Assembly (NCBI RefSeq): GCF_002006355.2
Contig: NZ_CP096980.1
Span: forward strand, 1,612,001-1,676,000
Source: Clostridium felsineum DSM 794
Lineage (GTDB): Bacteria; Bacillota; Clostridia; Clostridiales; Clostridiaceae
Direction: 5' to 3'
Length of the DNA stretch: 64,000 nucleotides
A program made the position numbers and the translations under genes. Below are positions 16,091 through 25,748 of the stretch, piece by piece. The notes under the pieces were generated by a model. It saw nothing but the letters and a program-made list of their open reading frames with translations. It was not told the DNA's origin and made no database searches. Positions within the stretch are counted from its first letter, which is position 1; each line of letters starts with the position of its first letter.

Positions 16091-19000
16091 GTGAAGAAAA
16101 GAAATATTGCCATTCTAGGAATGTTTATGATGACAGCATCTTTGGGTATTTCTAAAAACCATGTTTTTGCTGATACAGTGAAAGCAAGTAATTCGGGTGT
16201 TCAAGTACAATTAGCTGAGACAAATACTAATGCAACTTCAAATACAATAGCATCGAAATTTAAAGTTACCAATAATACAGGTGCACCTTTAGATTTGACA
16301 ACTTTAAAATTAAGATATTATTTTACATCAGACGGTACTCAAGCACAAAATTTCTGGTGTGATTATGCAGCAATAGAGGGTGCTAATTATAAAACTATTA
16401 CGAGTAACGTAGTTGGTAATTTTGTTGCTATGGATAATCCAACAAAAACAGCAGATCATTATCTTGAGATAAGTTTTTCAAGTGGAACAGGACAACTTGA
16501 TGCGGGTTCATCAATTGAAATTCAATCAAGAGTAGCTAAAAATGATTGGAGTAACTACGACCAATCAAATGACTATTCTTTTAATGCCAATGCAACTAAT
16601 TATACTGATTGGAGTAATGTAACAGCATATTCCAACGGATCTCTTGTATATGGAAATCCACCAGTAGTAGATCCTGTTATTGATCCAACTAGTGCTACTT
16701 TTGATGTGGCAAATCCAAGTGATGTTAATGTAGCTTTACAGTTAAATGAATTTACATTAAATGGGTTAACAGATGAAAATGGACAAACTATAGATCCATC
16801 AAATTACACAATATCAGGAAGTAATTTGGTATTAAGTAAAGCTTATCTTCAAAAAGAAGCAATAGGCAAACATACTGTTAATTTTGCATTTACTAAAGGT
16901 ACAGCAACAGTAAATAAATCATTAGCACTTACAGTTGAGGATACAGCTGGTATAGTAGTAAAGCCTACAACTGTTTCATTTGATAAAGCAGCACCAGCAG
17001 ATCAAAGTGTTGCTCTTACATTAAATGGACATGCACTTGGCGATGTAGTAGGTCCTAAAGGAACTTTAGTAAAAGGAACAGATTATACTTTAGCTGATGA
17101 TGGAACTGTAACTCTTAGCAAGGCATATCTTGCAACACTTCCACTTGGTAATAGTACATTAACATTTAAAGCTGCAGATGATCCTAGTAAGGCTGCAACA
17201 GTAACAGTAACTGTTAAAAATGCAAATGCTACAAGCATTACAGTTGGTGATGTTACTGGAGCAAAGAAAGGTGATACTGTAAAAGTTCCTGTAACTATAA
17301 GTACAGTAAAGACACCAGTAGGATTATTATGTATGGATATAAACTATGATCCAAAGGAATTAAATGTTAAAGATGTACTTCCTACAGATTTAATTAAGGG
17401 AGTAGATACTAACAGTTTCATAGTAAATACAACAACACCAGGAAAAATAAGCATTACATTCCAAGACCCAACTTTAGGCAGTGATCCAATAAGTGCAGAA
17501 GGAATTATCGCATATTTAGAATTTATAGTAGCTGGCGAAAAAGCAGGAAAATTTGATTTAAAAGTAAATCCAACTACTGTAATACTTGCAGATGAAAATG
17601 ATAGTGATATAGATTGCAATCCACCAAAGGATGGAAGCGTATCTGTTATTGGAGATCCAATTGTAACTCCAACTCAAATAACCTTTGAACAGGATTCTGC
17701 AACAGCTCAAAACGTTACTGTAGATGCAAATGGAAACACATTTAAGGATGTTGTTGAAGAAGATGCTAGCGGTAAAGTTATAAATACTCTTAAACAAGGA
17801 ACTGATTATACAGTAACAGATACTGGAATTACTTTAAGCCAAGCTTATCTTTCAACTCTATCTGTAGGTACTCATAACTTAGTATTAGAGTTTACTGCTG
17901 CAGATGGAACAATAAAGACACAAGCAATATCAGTAGTTGTTACTAAAAATACTACACTTACAATATCAGTTGCAAATGTAGCAGGAAAAACAGGAGATAC
18001 AGTTAAAGTTCCTGTAACTATAAAAAATGTAACAACACCATTAGGTTTGTTGTGTGCAGAAATAGATTATGATGCAACTAAGTTTACTGTTAAGGATGTA
18101 CTTGCTAATACAGATTTAATAAAAGATAGCAATGTAAACTTTATAGTTAATACAAGTACACCAGGAAAGATTACAATTACTTTCCAAGATTCAACACTAG
18201 GAAATGACCCAATAAGTGCAGATGGAATATTAGCATATTTAGAATTCTTAATAAATGAAGATGCTGCAACTGGAGTAAGTCCAGTAACAATAAGTACAGA
18301 TCCAACAAAATTAATAGTTGCAGATGAAAATGACGCTGATATAAAAGATAAATCTTCAAACGGAAGTATAGAAGTTACACAAGCACCACTTGCAGATCCA
18401 GTAGTAAACACTACACAGGTTAATTATGATAAGTCAGCACCAGCAGATCAAACTGTTAGTGTTACATTTAACAAGGATACTGTTAAAGATGTAAAGAATG
18501 GAGATACTGTAATTCCAACATCAGCTTATACAGTAACAAGTGATGGAGTTGTTCTTAGCAAGGATTATCTTGCAACATTAGCTAATGGCACATATACATT
18601 TACAATTGATTTCAATAGAGGAAGCTCAGCAACCTTTACTGTTGTGGTTTCAGGAATTGCAACTTCAGTAGTAAATACAGGAAGCGTAACTTATAGTCAA
18701 GCATCACCAGCAGATCAAAATATAAGTATTTCATTCTATGGAAATACAATAGTAGATGTAAAAGATGCACAAGGAAATGTTCTTAAAGCTGGAAGCGATT
18801 ATACAGTAACAGATGCTGGAATTGTTTTAAGCAAAGCTTATCTTGCAACATTAGCTGAAGGAACATATGCATTTACAATTGATTTTAGCCAGGGAAAAGC
18901 AGGAAGCTTTAACGTTGTTGTTAAGGGAATTGTAAATTCAACAGTAACTACAGGAAGCGTAACTTATGATCAAAATGTACCAGCAGCTCAAAATATCAAT

Positions 19001-21820
19001 ATTGCATTTAACGGAAATACAATAGTAGATGTTAAGGATGCAAAGGGTAATGTTCTTAAACAAGGAACAGATTACACAATAACAGATGCAGGAATTGTTT
19101 TAAGTAAAGACTATCTTGCAACATTAGCAGCAGGAACATATGCATTTACAATTGACTTTAGTGAAGGTCAGGCAGGAACATTTAATGTTGTTGTTAAACC
19201 ACTTACAATATTAAATTTAACTGTTGGAAATGCAACAGGTAATCCAGGAGATACTGTAAGAGTACCTGTAACAATAAATACAGTAACAACACCAGTAGGT
19301 TTAGTTTGCATGGAAATTAGTTATGATGCAAGCAAATTTACAGTTAAAGATGTACTTCCAGCTGATTTAATAAAAGATAGTGGTGTAAACTTTATAGTTA
19401 ACACAAGTACGTCAGGAAAAATAAGCATAACATTCCAAGACTCAACATTAGGAAGTGACGCAATAAGTGCTGATGGAATATTTGCATATTTAGATTTCTT
19501 AATAAATTCAACTGCAACAGCTGGAGACAGTGCAATAACAGTAAATCCAGATCCAACAAAATTAATAGTTGCAGACGAAAATGATACTGATATTAAGGAT
19601 GCATATAAAAATGGAACAATAACTGTTACTGGAACACCAGTAGTAACAAAAGATTCAACAGTTACTACAGGAAGTGTAACTTATGATCAAAATGCACCAG
19701 CAGCACAAGATGTTGCTATTACATTTAATGGCAATACAGTAGTAGATGTTAAGGATGCAAGTGGAAATGTTCTTAAAGCAGGAACAGATTACACAGTAAC
19801 AAGTACTGGAATCACACTTAGCCAAGGTTATCTTGCAACATTAGCAGCAGGAACATACACATACACAGTTGACTTTAGTTCTGGAAAAGCAGGAAGCTTT
19901 ACAGTTGTTGTTAAAGCAGCTAATACACCAGTAAGTGATAAAACTACTATAGTAGTTGGAACAGTTACTGGAAAAGCAGGAGATACTGTAAGAGTACCTG
20001 TAACAATAAGTAAAGTAACAACACCATTAGGCTTAGTTTCTGTAGAAGTAAGCTATGATGCAAGCAAATTTACAGTAAAGGATGTACTTCCAGCTGATTT
20101 GATAAAAGATAGTAGTGCAAACTTTGAAGTGAATACAAAAGTTCCTGGAAAAATAAAAATAACATTTAACGATTCAACACTAGGAAGTGAAGGAATAAGT
20201 GCAGATGGAATATTTGCATACTTAGATTTCTTAATAAATTCTGGAGCAGTTCAAGGAGATAGCGTATTAAAAGGTAATTCCGTAGTTGCAGATGAAAATG
20301 ATGCAGATGTAGCTAGTAGTTTTACAAATGGAACAATAACTGTTCAAGCTGCAACACCAGTAGTTCAAGATTCAGTAGTTACTACAGGTAGCGTAACTTA
20401 TGATCAAAATGCACCGGCAGCACAAGATGTTGCTATTACATTAAATGGCAATACTGTTTCAGATGTAAAAGATGCAAGTGGAAATGTTCTTAAAGCAGGA
20501 ACAGATTATACAGTAACAAGCACAGGAATAACACTTAGCCAAAGTTATCTTGCAACATTAGCAGCAGGAACATACACATATACAGTTGACTTTAGCGCAG
20601 GAAAAGCAGGAAGCTTTACAGTAGTTGTTAAACCAGTAGTTGTAGCAACTAAAACTGTTTTAACTGTTGGAACAGCAACAGGAAAAGCAGGAGATACTGT
20701 AAAAGTACCTGTAACAATAAGTAAAGTAACAACTCCAGTAGGTTTGGTTTGCATGGAAATCAATTATGATGCAAGCAAATTTACAGTAAAGGATGTACTT
20801 CCTAATGCAGATGTAATTAAGGATAGCAGTGTAAACTTTATAGTTAACACAAGTACAGCCGGAAAAATAAGCATAACGTTCCAAGATTCAACATTAGGTA
20901 AGGACGCAATAAGTGCAGATGGAATCTTTGCATATTTAGATTTCTTAATAAATTCAGGGGCAGCATCTGGAGACAGTGCAATAACAGTAAATTCTGATCC
21001 AACAAAATTAATAGTTGCAGATGAAAATGATGCAGATTTAGCTAGTAGTTTTGCAAATGGAACAATAACTGTTCAAGCTGCAACACCAGTAGTTCAAGAT
21101 TCAGCAGTTACTACAGAAAGTGTAACTTATGATCAAAATGCACCAGCAGCACAAGATGTTGCTATTACATTAAATGGCAATACTGTCTCAGATGTAAAAG
21201 ATGCAAGTGGAAATGTTCTTAAAGCAGGAACAGATTACACAGTAACAAGTACTGGAATAACACTTAGTCAAAGCTATCTTGCAACTTTAGCAGCAGGAAC
21301 TTACACATATGCAATTGACTTTAGTGCAGGAAAAGCAGGAAGCTTTACAGTTGTTGTTAAGCCAGTTAATACGCCTACACCAGTAAGCAATAAGACTACT
21401 TTAGCAGTTGGAACAGCACAAGGAAAAGCAGGAGATACTGTAAGAGTACCTGTAACAATAAGTAAAGTAGCAACACCAGCAGGCTTAATATGCATGGAAA
21501 TTAGTTATGATACAAGTAAATTTACAGTAAAAGATGTACTTGCTAATACTGATTTAGTAAAACAAAGCTCAATAAGCTTTATAGCTAATACAAGTACAGC
21601 AGGGAAAATAAGCATAACATTCCAGGATCCAACACTAGGAAGTGATCCTATAAATGCAGATGGAGTATTTGCATATTTAGACTTTACAATAAATTCAGGA
21701 GCAGCAGCTGGAGATAGTGCATTAACAGTAAATCCAAGCTCAACAAGCTTTGTAGTTGCAGATGAAAATGATACAGATATAGCTAGTACTTTTTCAAATG
21801 GAACAATAACTGTTGAGTAA
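16091..21820 (+). CDS. cipA: Scaffoldin CipA: CBM3, nine X2 modules, six type-I cohesins, 1909 aa
   Basis: This secreted cellulosome scaffold has a signal peptide that ends at about VFA-DT (residue 28). A family 3 cellulose-binding module (about 16186-16660) is followed by X2-X2-Coh1-X2-Coh2-X2-X2-X2-Coh3-X2-Coh4-X2-Coh5-X2-Coh6. Cohesins start near 17235, 17955, 19205, 19935, 20650 and 21395; each shows GDTV(K/R)VPVTI, then (I/V)xYD and a final ADENDxD. X2 modules show VTYDQNAPAAQ-like starts and LSKxYLATL. The last three X2 modules are nearly identical at DNA level. No SLH or sortase motif is present, so it is released or held by other means. GTG at 16091 has GGAGGG in front; the TTG at 16055 does not. 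The CipA of C. acetobutylicum has, as I recall, five cohesins. Confidence 0.97.
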   Translation: MKKRNIAILGMFMMTASLGISKNHVFADTVKASNSGVQVQLAETNTNATSNTIASKFKVTNNTGAPLDLTTLKLRYYFTSDGTQAQNFWCDYAAIEGANYKTITSNVVGNFVAMDNPTKTADHYLEISFSSGTGQLDAGSSIEIQSRVAKNDWSNYDQSNDYSFNANATNYTDWSNVTAYSNGSLVYGNPPVVDPVIDPTSATFDVANPSDVNVALQLNEFTLNGLTDENGQTIDPSNYTISGSNLVLSKAYLQKEAIGKHTVNFAFTKGTATVNKSLALTVEDTAGIVVKPTTVSFDKAAPADQSVALTLNGHALGDVVGPKGTLVKGTDYTLADDGTVTLSKAYLATLPLGNSTLTFKAADDPSKAATVTVTVKNANATSITVGDVTGAKKGDTVKVPVTISTVKTPVGLLCMDINYDPKELNVKDVLPTDLIKGVDTNSFIVNTTTPGKISITFQDPTLGSDPISAEGIIAYLEFIVAGEKAGKFDLKVNPTTVILADENDSDIDCNPPKDGSVSVIGDPIVTPTQITFEQDSATAQNVTVDANGNTFKDVVEEDASGKVINTLKQGTDYTVTDTGITLSQAYLSTLSVGTHNLVLEFTAADGTIKTQAISVVVTKNTTLTISVANVAGKTGDTVKVPVTIKNVTTPLGLLCAEIDYDATKFTVKDVLANTDLIKDSNVNFIVNTSTPGKITITFQDSTLGNDPISADGILAYLEFLINEDAATGVSPVTISTDPTKLIVADENDADIKDKSSNGSIEVTQAPLADPVVNTTQVNYDKSAPADQTVSVTFNKDTVKDVKNGDTVIPTSAYTVTSDGVVLSKDYLATLANGTYTFTIDFNRGSSATFTVVVSGIATSVVNTGSVTYSQASPADQNISISFYGNTIVDVKDAQGNVLKAGSDYTVTDAGIVLSKAYLATLAEGTYAFTIDFSQGKAGSFNVVVKGIVNSTVTTGSVTYDQNVPAAQNINIAFNGNTIVDVKDAKGNVLKQGTDYTITDAGIVLSKDYLATLAAGTYAFTIDFSEGQAGTFNVVVKPLTILNLTVGNATGNPGDTVRVPVTINTVTTPVGLVCMEISYDASKFTVKDVLPADLIKDSGVNFIVNTSTSGKISITFQDSTLGSDAISADGIFAYLDFLINSTATAGDSAITVNPDPTKLIVADENDTDIKDAYKNGTITVTGTPVVTKDSTVTTGSVTYDQNAPAAQDVAITFNGNTVVDVKDASGNVLKAGTDYTVTSTGITLSQGYLATLAAGTYTYTVDFSSGKAGSFTVVVKAANTPVSDKTTIVVGTVTGKAGDTVRVPVTISKVTTPLGLVSVEVSYDASKFTVKDVLPADLIKDSSANFEVNTKVPGKIKITFNDSTLGSEGISADGIFAYLDFLINSGAVQGDSVLKGNSVVADENDADVASSFTNGTITVQAATPVVQDSVVTTGSVTYDQNAPAAQDVAITLNGNTVSDVKDASGNVLKAGTDYTVTSTGITLSQSYLATLAAGTYTYTVDFSAGKAGSFTVVVKPVVVATKTVLTVGTATGKAGDTVKVPVTISKVTTPVGLVCMEINYDASKFTVKDVLPNADVIKDSSVNFIVNTSTAGKISITFQDSTLGKDAISADGIFAYLDFLINSGAASGDSAITVNSDPTKLIVADENDADLASSFANGTITVQAATPVVQDSAVTTESVTYDQNAPAAQDVAITLNGNTVSDVKDASGNVLKAGTDYTVTSTGITLSQSYLATLAAGTYTYAIDFSAGKAGSFTVVVKPVNTPTPVSNKTTLAVGTAQGKAGDTVRVPVTISKVATPAGLICMEISYDTSKFTVKDVLANTDLVKQSSISFIANTSTAGKISITFQDPTLGSDPINADGVFAYLDFTINSGAAAGDSALTVNPSSTSFVVADENDTDIASTFSNGTITVE

Positions 21821-21830
21821 TATATAAAAA

Positions 21831-21856
21831 ACTACCGCTATTAAAGTAGCGGTAGT
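21831..21856 (+). promoter_or_regulatory. Stem-loop after cipA without T-tract
   Basis: ACTACCGCTA pairs exactly with TAGCGGTAGT across a six-base loop. The sequence that follows is A-rich (ATATAAAAAA), so it is a poor terminator. In the related cip-cel operon of C. cellulolyticum, intergenic stem-loops stabilise processed mRNAs; that is the likely role here (inference). Confidence 0.7.
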
Positions 21857-21899
21857 ATATAAAAAATTTAATTAATTATTTTATAAAGGAGATATTATT

Positions 21900-24077
21900 A
21901 TGTTAAAGATAAGTAAGAATTTTAAGAAAATAATGGCTGTAGCTCTTACATCTACAGTTATATTTGGTTCATTATCTGGAGTATTAACTAGTAAAGTAGC
22001 AGCAGCAACAACTGATACTTCTTTAAAAGTAAATAATGCATATACTCAAAGATTTGAAACAATGTACAATAAAATGCATGATTCAAAAAATGGATACTTC
22101 AGCCAAGATGGTGTTCCATATCACTCAGTTGAAACCTTTATGGTAGAAGCACCAGATTATGGTCATGAAACTACCAGTGAAGCCTTCAGTTATTATATGT
22201 GGCTTGAATCAATGCAGGGAAAATTAACAGGAAACTTTAATGGAGTAGGAACTGCATGGGATACAGCTGAAAAATATATAATTCCATCACATCAAGATCA
22301 ACCTGGTATGGGAAGATATGATGCATCTAAGCCAGCAACTTATGCACCAGAATGGGAAGATCCAAGTCAGTATCCAGCTAGATTAGATACAGGTGCTGCA
22401 AGAGGACAAGACCCAATAAGTGATGAACTTAAAAACACATATGGAACTTCAGATATGTATGGAATGCACTGGTTAATGGATGTAGATAACTGGTATGGCT
22501 TTGGAAATCATGCGGATGGAACTTCAAGAAATTCATATATAAATACTTATCAAAGAGGAGAACAAGAATCTGTTTTCGAAACAATACCACAACCATGTTG
22601 GGATGCTTTTAAATATGGTGGAAGAAATGGATACTTAGATTTATTTACAGGTGATAATAGCTATGCAAAACAAGCTAAATATACAGATGCACCAGATGCT
22701 GATGCTCGTGCAATACAAGCAACTTATGAAGCAGCTCAAGCAGCTAAACAAGATGGAGTAGATTTAAGCTCAGTTATAGGTAAAGCTTCTAAAATGGGAG
22801 ATTACTTAAGATATGCTATGTTTGATAAATACTTCAGAAAAATAGGAAACTCAACTCAAGCAGGAAATGGTAAAGATTCAATGCACTATTTACTTTCTTG
22901 GTATTATGCTTGGGGTGGATCTCAAAATGATGATTGGTCTTGGAAGATAGGCTGCAGTCACAGTCATTTTGGTTACCAAAATCCATTTACTGCATGGATA
23001 CTTTCAACAGATGATAGCTTTAAACCAAAGTCAGCAACAGGTGCTAGTGACTGGGGTAAGAGTTTAACAACACAAGTAGATTTCTATCAATGGTTACAAT
23101 CATCAGAAGGAGCTATAGCTGGTGGTGCTAGTAACTCAAATCATGGACGTTATGAAGCTTGGCCTACAGGTACAGCTACATTTGATGGAATGGGATATCA
23201 AGAAGAACCAGTTTACCACGATCCAGGTAGTAACACATGGTTTGGAATGCAAGCATGGTCAATGCAACGTATGGCTCAATATTACTACAATTCAAAAGAT
23301 CCAAAAGCAAAAGCTTTACTTGATAAATGGGTTAAATGGGTTAAGTCTGTAGTTAAGGTAAATGCAGATGGAGCTAATACATTTGAAGTACCATCAACAT
23401 TAAGTTGGAAAGGTCAACCAGATACATGGAATGGAACTTATACTGGAAATCCTGGTTTACATGTAAGTGTTGATTCATATAGCCATGATATAGGAACAAG
23501 TTCATCACTTGCAAATACACTTGCATACTATGCAGCAGCTACAGGAGATAAGGATTCACAAACACTTTCAAAAACTATACTTGATGATATCTGGGCAAAT
23601 TACCAAGATGATAAGGGTGTATCAGCACCAGAAGTAATGGATTCTTATAACCGTATCTTCAATCAAGAAGTATATGTTCCACAAGGTTGGACAGGAACAA
23701 TGCCTAATGGAGATGTAATTAAATCAGGAGATAAATTTATAGACATACGTTCAAAATATAAGAATGATCCTGATTATGCTAGAGTTAAAGCTGATGTTGA
23801 AGCAGGAAAATCAAGTACATTCAACTACCACCGTTTCTGGGCTCAAAGTGAATATGCTATAGCTAACGCAGCATATGGAACTTTATTCCCATATGTAAAG
23901 GGCGATGTAAATGATGACGGTGCAGTTAATGGAAGAGATCTTATGTTATTAAGACAATATGTAGCTGGTAAAGTTGATGGTTCAAAATTAGATCTTAACA
24001 ATGCTGATGTAAATGGTGATGGTGTTGTTAATGGAAGAGACATCATGGAACTTACTAAATTAATTCAACAACAATAA
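21900..24077 (+). CDS. cel48A: GH48 processive cellobiohydrolase with dockerin, 725 aa
   Basis: This is the major exo-acting cellulase of cellulosomes. The signal peptide ends at about AAA-TT (residue 37). The GH48 catalytic domain spans about residues 45-655; the catalytic acid is the glutamate in HETTSEAFSYYMWLE. A type-I dockerin closes the protein, with two calcium-binding segments, GDVNDDGAVNGRDLM and DVNGDGVVNGRDIM. The ribosome binding site AAAGGAGA lies at 21884-21891. It is the second gene of the operon, as in other mesophilic clostridial clusters, and would sit on the cohesins of CipA. Confidence 0.96.
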   Translation: MLKISKNFKKIMAVALTSTVIFGSLSGVLTSKVAAATTDTSLKVNNAYTQRFETMYNKMHDSKNGYFSQDGVPYHSVETFMVEAPDYGHETTSEAFSYYMWLESMQGKLTGNFNGVGTAWDTAEKYIIPSHQDQPGMGRYDASKPATYAPEWEDPSQYPARLDTGAARGQDPISDELKNTYGTSDMYGMHWLMDVDNWYGFGNHADGTSRNSYINTYQRGEQESVFETIPQPCWDAFKYGGRNGYLDLFTGDNSYAKQAKYTDAPDADARAIQATYEAAQAAKQDGVDLSSVIGKASKMGDYLRYAMFDKYFRKIGNSTQAGNGKDSMHYLLSWYYAWGGSQNDDWSWKIGCSHSHFGYQNPFTAWILSTDDSFKPKSATGASDWGKSLTTQVDFYQWLQSSEGAIAGGASNSNHGRYEAWPTGTATFDGMGYQEEPVYHDPGSNTWFGMQAWSMQRMAQYYYNSKDPKAKALLDKWVKWVKSVVKVNADGANTFEVPSTLSWKGQPDTWNGTYTGNPGLHVSVDSYSHDIGTSSSLANTLAYYAAATGDKDSQTLSKTILDDIWANYQDDKGVSAPEVMDSYNRIFNQEVYVPQGWTGTMPNGDVIKSGDKFIDIRSKYKNDPDYARVKADVEAGKSSTFNYHRFWAQSEYAIANAAYGTLFPYVKGDVNDDGAVNGRDLMLLRQYVAGKVDGSKLDLNNADVNGDGVVNGRDIMELTKLIQQQ

Positions 24078-24112
24078 GATTAGTTTGAATATTATGGGAG
24101 AAGTGTTTTGAT

Positions 24113-25605
24113 ATGAAAAAAAAAATTTTCGCGTAGGTGCTTTAGTTGCATCAGTTATGACAGCATGTCTTGCATTTGGTAGTGTAGTTTATGCAGATGA
24201 TGTTAATGTTAGTAATTCTAACGATTATCTTCATACAGATGGAAGTAAGCTTCTTGATGATTATGGAAATCAAGTTAGAATGACTGGTATAGCTTGGTTT
24301 GGTCTTGAAACTCCAAATTACTGCTTCCATGGATTATGGGCAAATAGAATTGATAATCTTGTTAGTATAGTTGCAGATAATGGATTTAACACTCTTAGAG
24401 TGCCATTATCTGTTGAACTTGTAAATCAGTGGCGTCAAGGCGTTTATCCTGATCCAGATTCAGTGAACACTTATATAAGTCCAGAGCTTAAAGGACAAAA
24501 TAGTCAGCAAATACTTGACGATGTTATAGCTGAATGTAAGAAAGATGGAGTCAAGGTTATGCTGGATATGCACAGAATTGAAAGTGCAGGACAGACAGCT
24601 ACTTGGTATACAAGTAAATATACAACAGATGATTATGAGAAATGCTGGCAGTATCTTGCTGACCGTTATAAAAATGATGATACGGTTATAGCGGCAGATA
24701 TATTTAATGAGCCACATGGAAAAGCTTATAGAGCAGAGACATCAGCTAAATGGAATGACTCTACAGATGAAGATAACTGGAGATACGAGGCTCAAAAAGT
24801 AGGTAAGGAAATCTTGGATATAAATCCTAAGATGCTTATAGTAGTCGAGGGTGTAGAAACTTATCCTAAAGAAGGAACGGCAAAAGGAAGTACTAATCCT
24901 GATGACTATTATGGCGGTTGGTGGGGAGGAAATCTAAGGGGTGTCAAGGATTACCCTGTAGATATAGCTCCATACAAAAACCAAGTTGTTTATTCACCAC
25001 ATGATTATGGACCTGGAGTATCAGATCAATCATGGTTTGATGGTGACTTTACTGAACAAAGTCTTTTAAATGATGCATGGCGTCCAAGCTGGTTCTATAT
25101 TCAAGAACAAAATATAGCTCCATTATTAATAGGTGAATGGGGTGGAAATATGGACGGTGGAAAGAACGAAGCATGGATGACAGATATTGCAAAACTTATT
25201 GCAGATAATAAAATGAACCATACCTTCTGGTGCTTAAATGCAAATTCAGGAGACACTGGAGGAATACTGGGGTATGATTTTAAGACAATAGATGCTAAAA
25301 AACTTGCTTTAGTACAACCTACATTGTGGAAGGATGATGCTACAGGCAAATTTGAAGGTTTGGATCATGAAGTTAACCTAGGCCAAAATGGAACACATGT
25401 AGAAGGAAAAGCTGTCGTTAAATTTCAAAAAGGTGACGTTAATGACGATGGAGTTGTTAACGGAAGAGATGTTATGGAACTTAGAAGATATTTAGCAGGA
25501 CAAACATCAACTATAGATAAGGATGCGGCAGATGTAAATGGTGATGGGATAATTAATGGGAGAGACCTTATGGAGATAATGAAAAAAGTATCAGGTAACC
25601 AATAA
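24113..25605 (+). pseudogene. GH5 endoglucanase with dockerin; one-base frameshift in an A10 run after the start codon
   Basis: The expected start ATG (24113) is followed by ten A, giving only seven codons before a TAG. One additional A would join it to a normal signal peptide (RVGALVASVMTACLAFGSVV, ending near YADD) and the whole enzyme; no ATG, GTG or TTG exists in the long frame before 24157, which lies inside the signal peptide. The rest is intact: GH5 catalytic domain with acid/base Glu in DIFNEPHG, nucleophile Glu in LIGEWGG, and a dockerin with GDVNDDGVVNGRDVM and DVNGDGIINGRDLM. It may be a real mutation, a phase-variable or slippage-corrected gene, or a sequence error. It would degrade beta-1,4-glucan. 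Confidence 0.85.
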
Positions 25606-25618
25606 TAAAATTGATGAT

Positions 25619-25663
25619 GTACCACTTCAAAGTATTATAAAGATATAAATGGAGAAGTGGTAT
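25619..25663 (+). promoter_or_regulatory. Intergenic stem-loop between the GH5 and GH9 genes
   Basis: TACCACTTC (25620-25628) pairs exactly with GAAGTGGTA (25654-25662). The following bases, TATCTTTATATAAG, are not a clean T-tract. It is the second candidate mRNA-processing or stabilising hairpin of the operon. Confidence 0.55.
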
Positions 25664-25748
25664 ATCTTTATATAAGAATTTATTTGCCATATAAAGAAAG
25701 GCAAAATTAAATTATTTTTCTTATAAAAAGATTTGGTGGTGAGAAGCT

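Noticed and set aside
18067..18411. Antisense open frames inside cipA and other repeat-rich or his genes
   Set aside because: They mirror the codon pattern of the sense genes, lack ribosome binding sites and resemble no family.
24157..24159. ATG 24157 as the true start of the first GH5 gene
   Set aside because: It lies in the hydrophobic core of the signal peptide, lacks a ribosome binding site and would remove the basic N-terminus needed for export.
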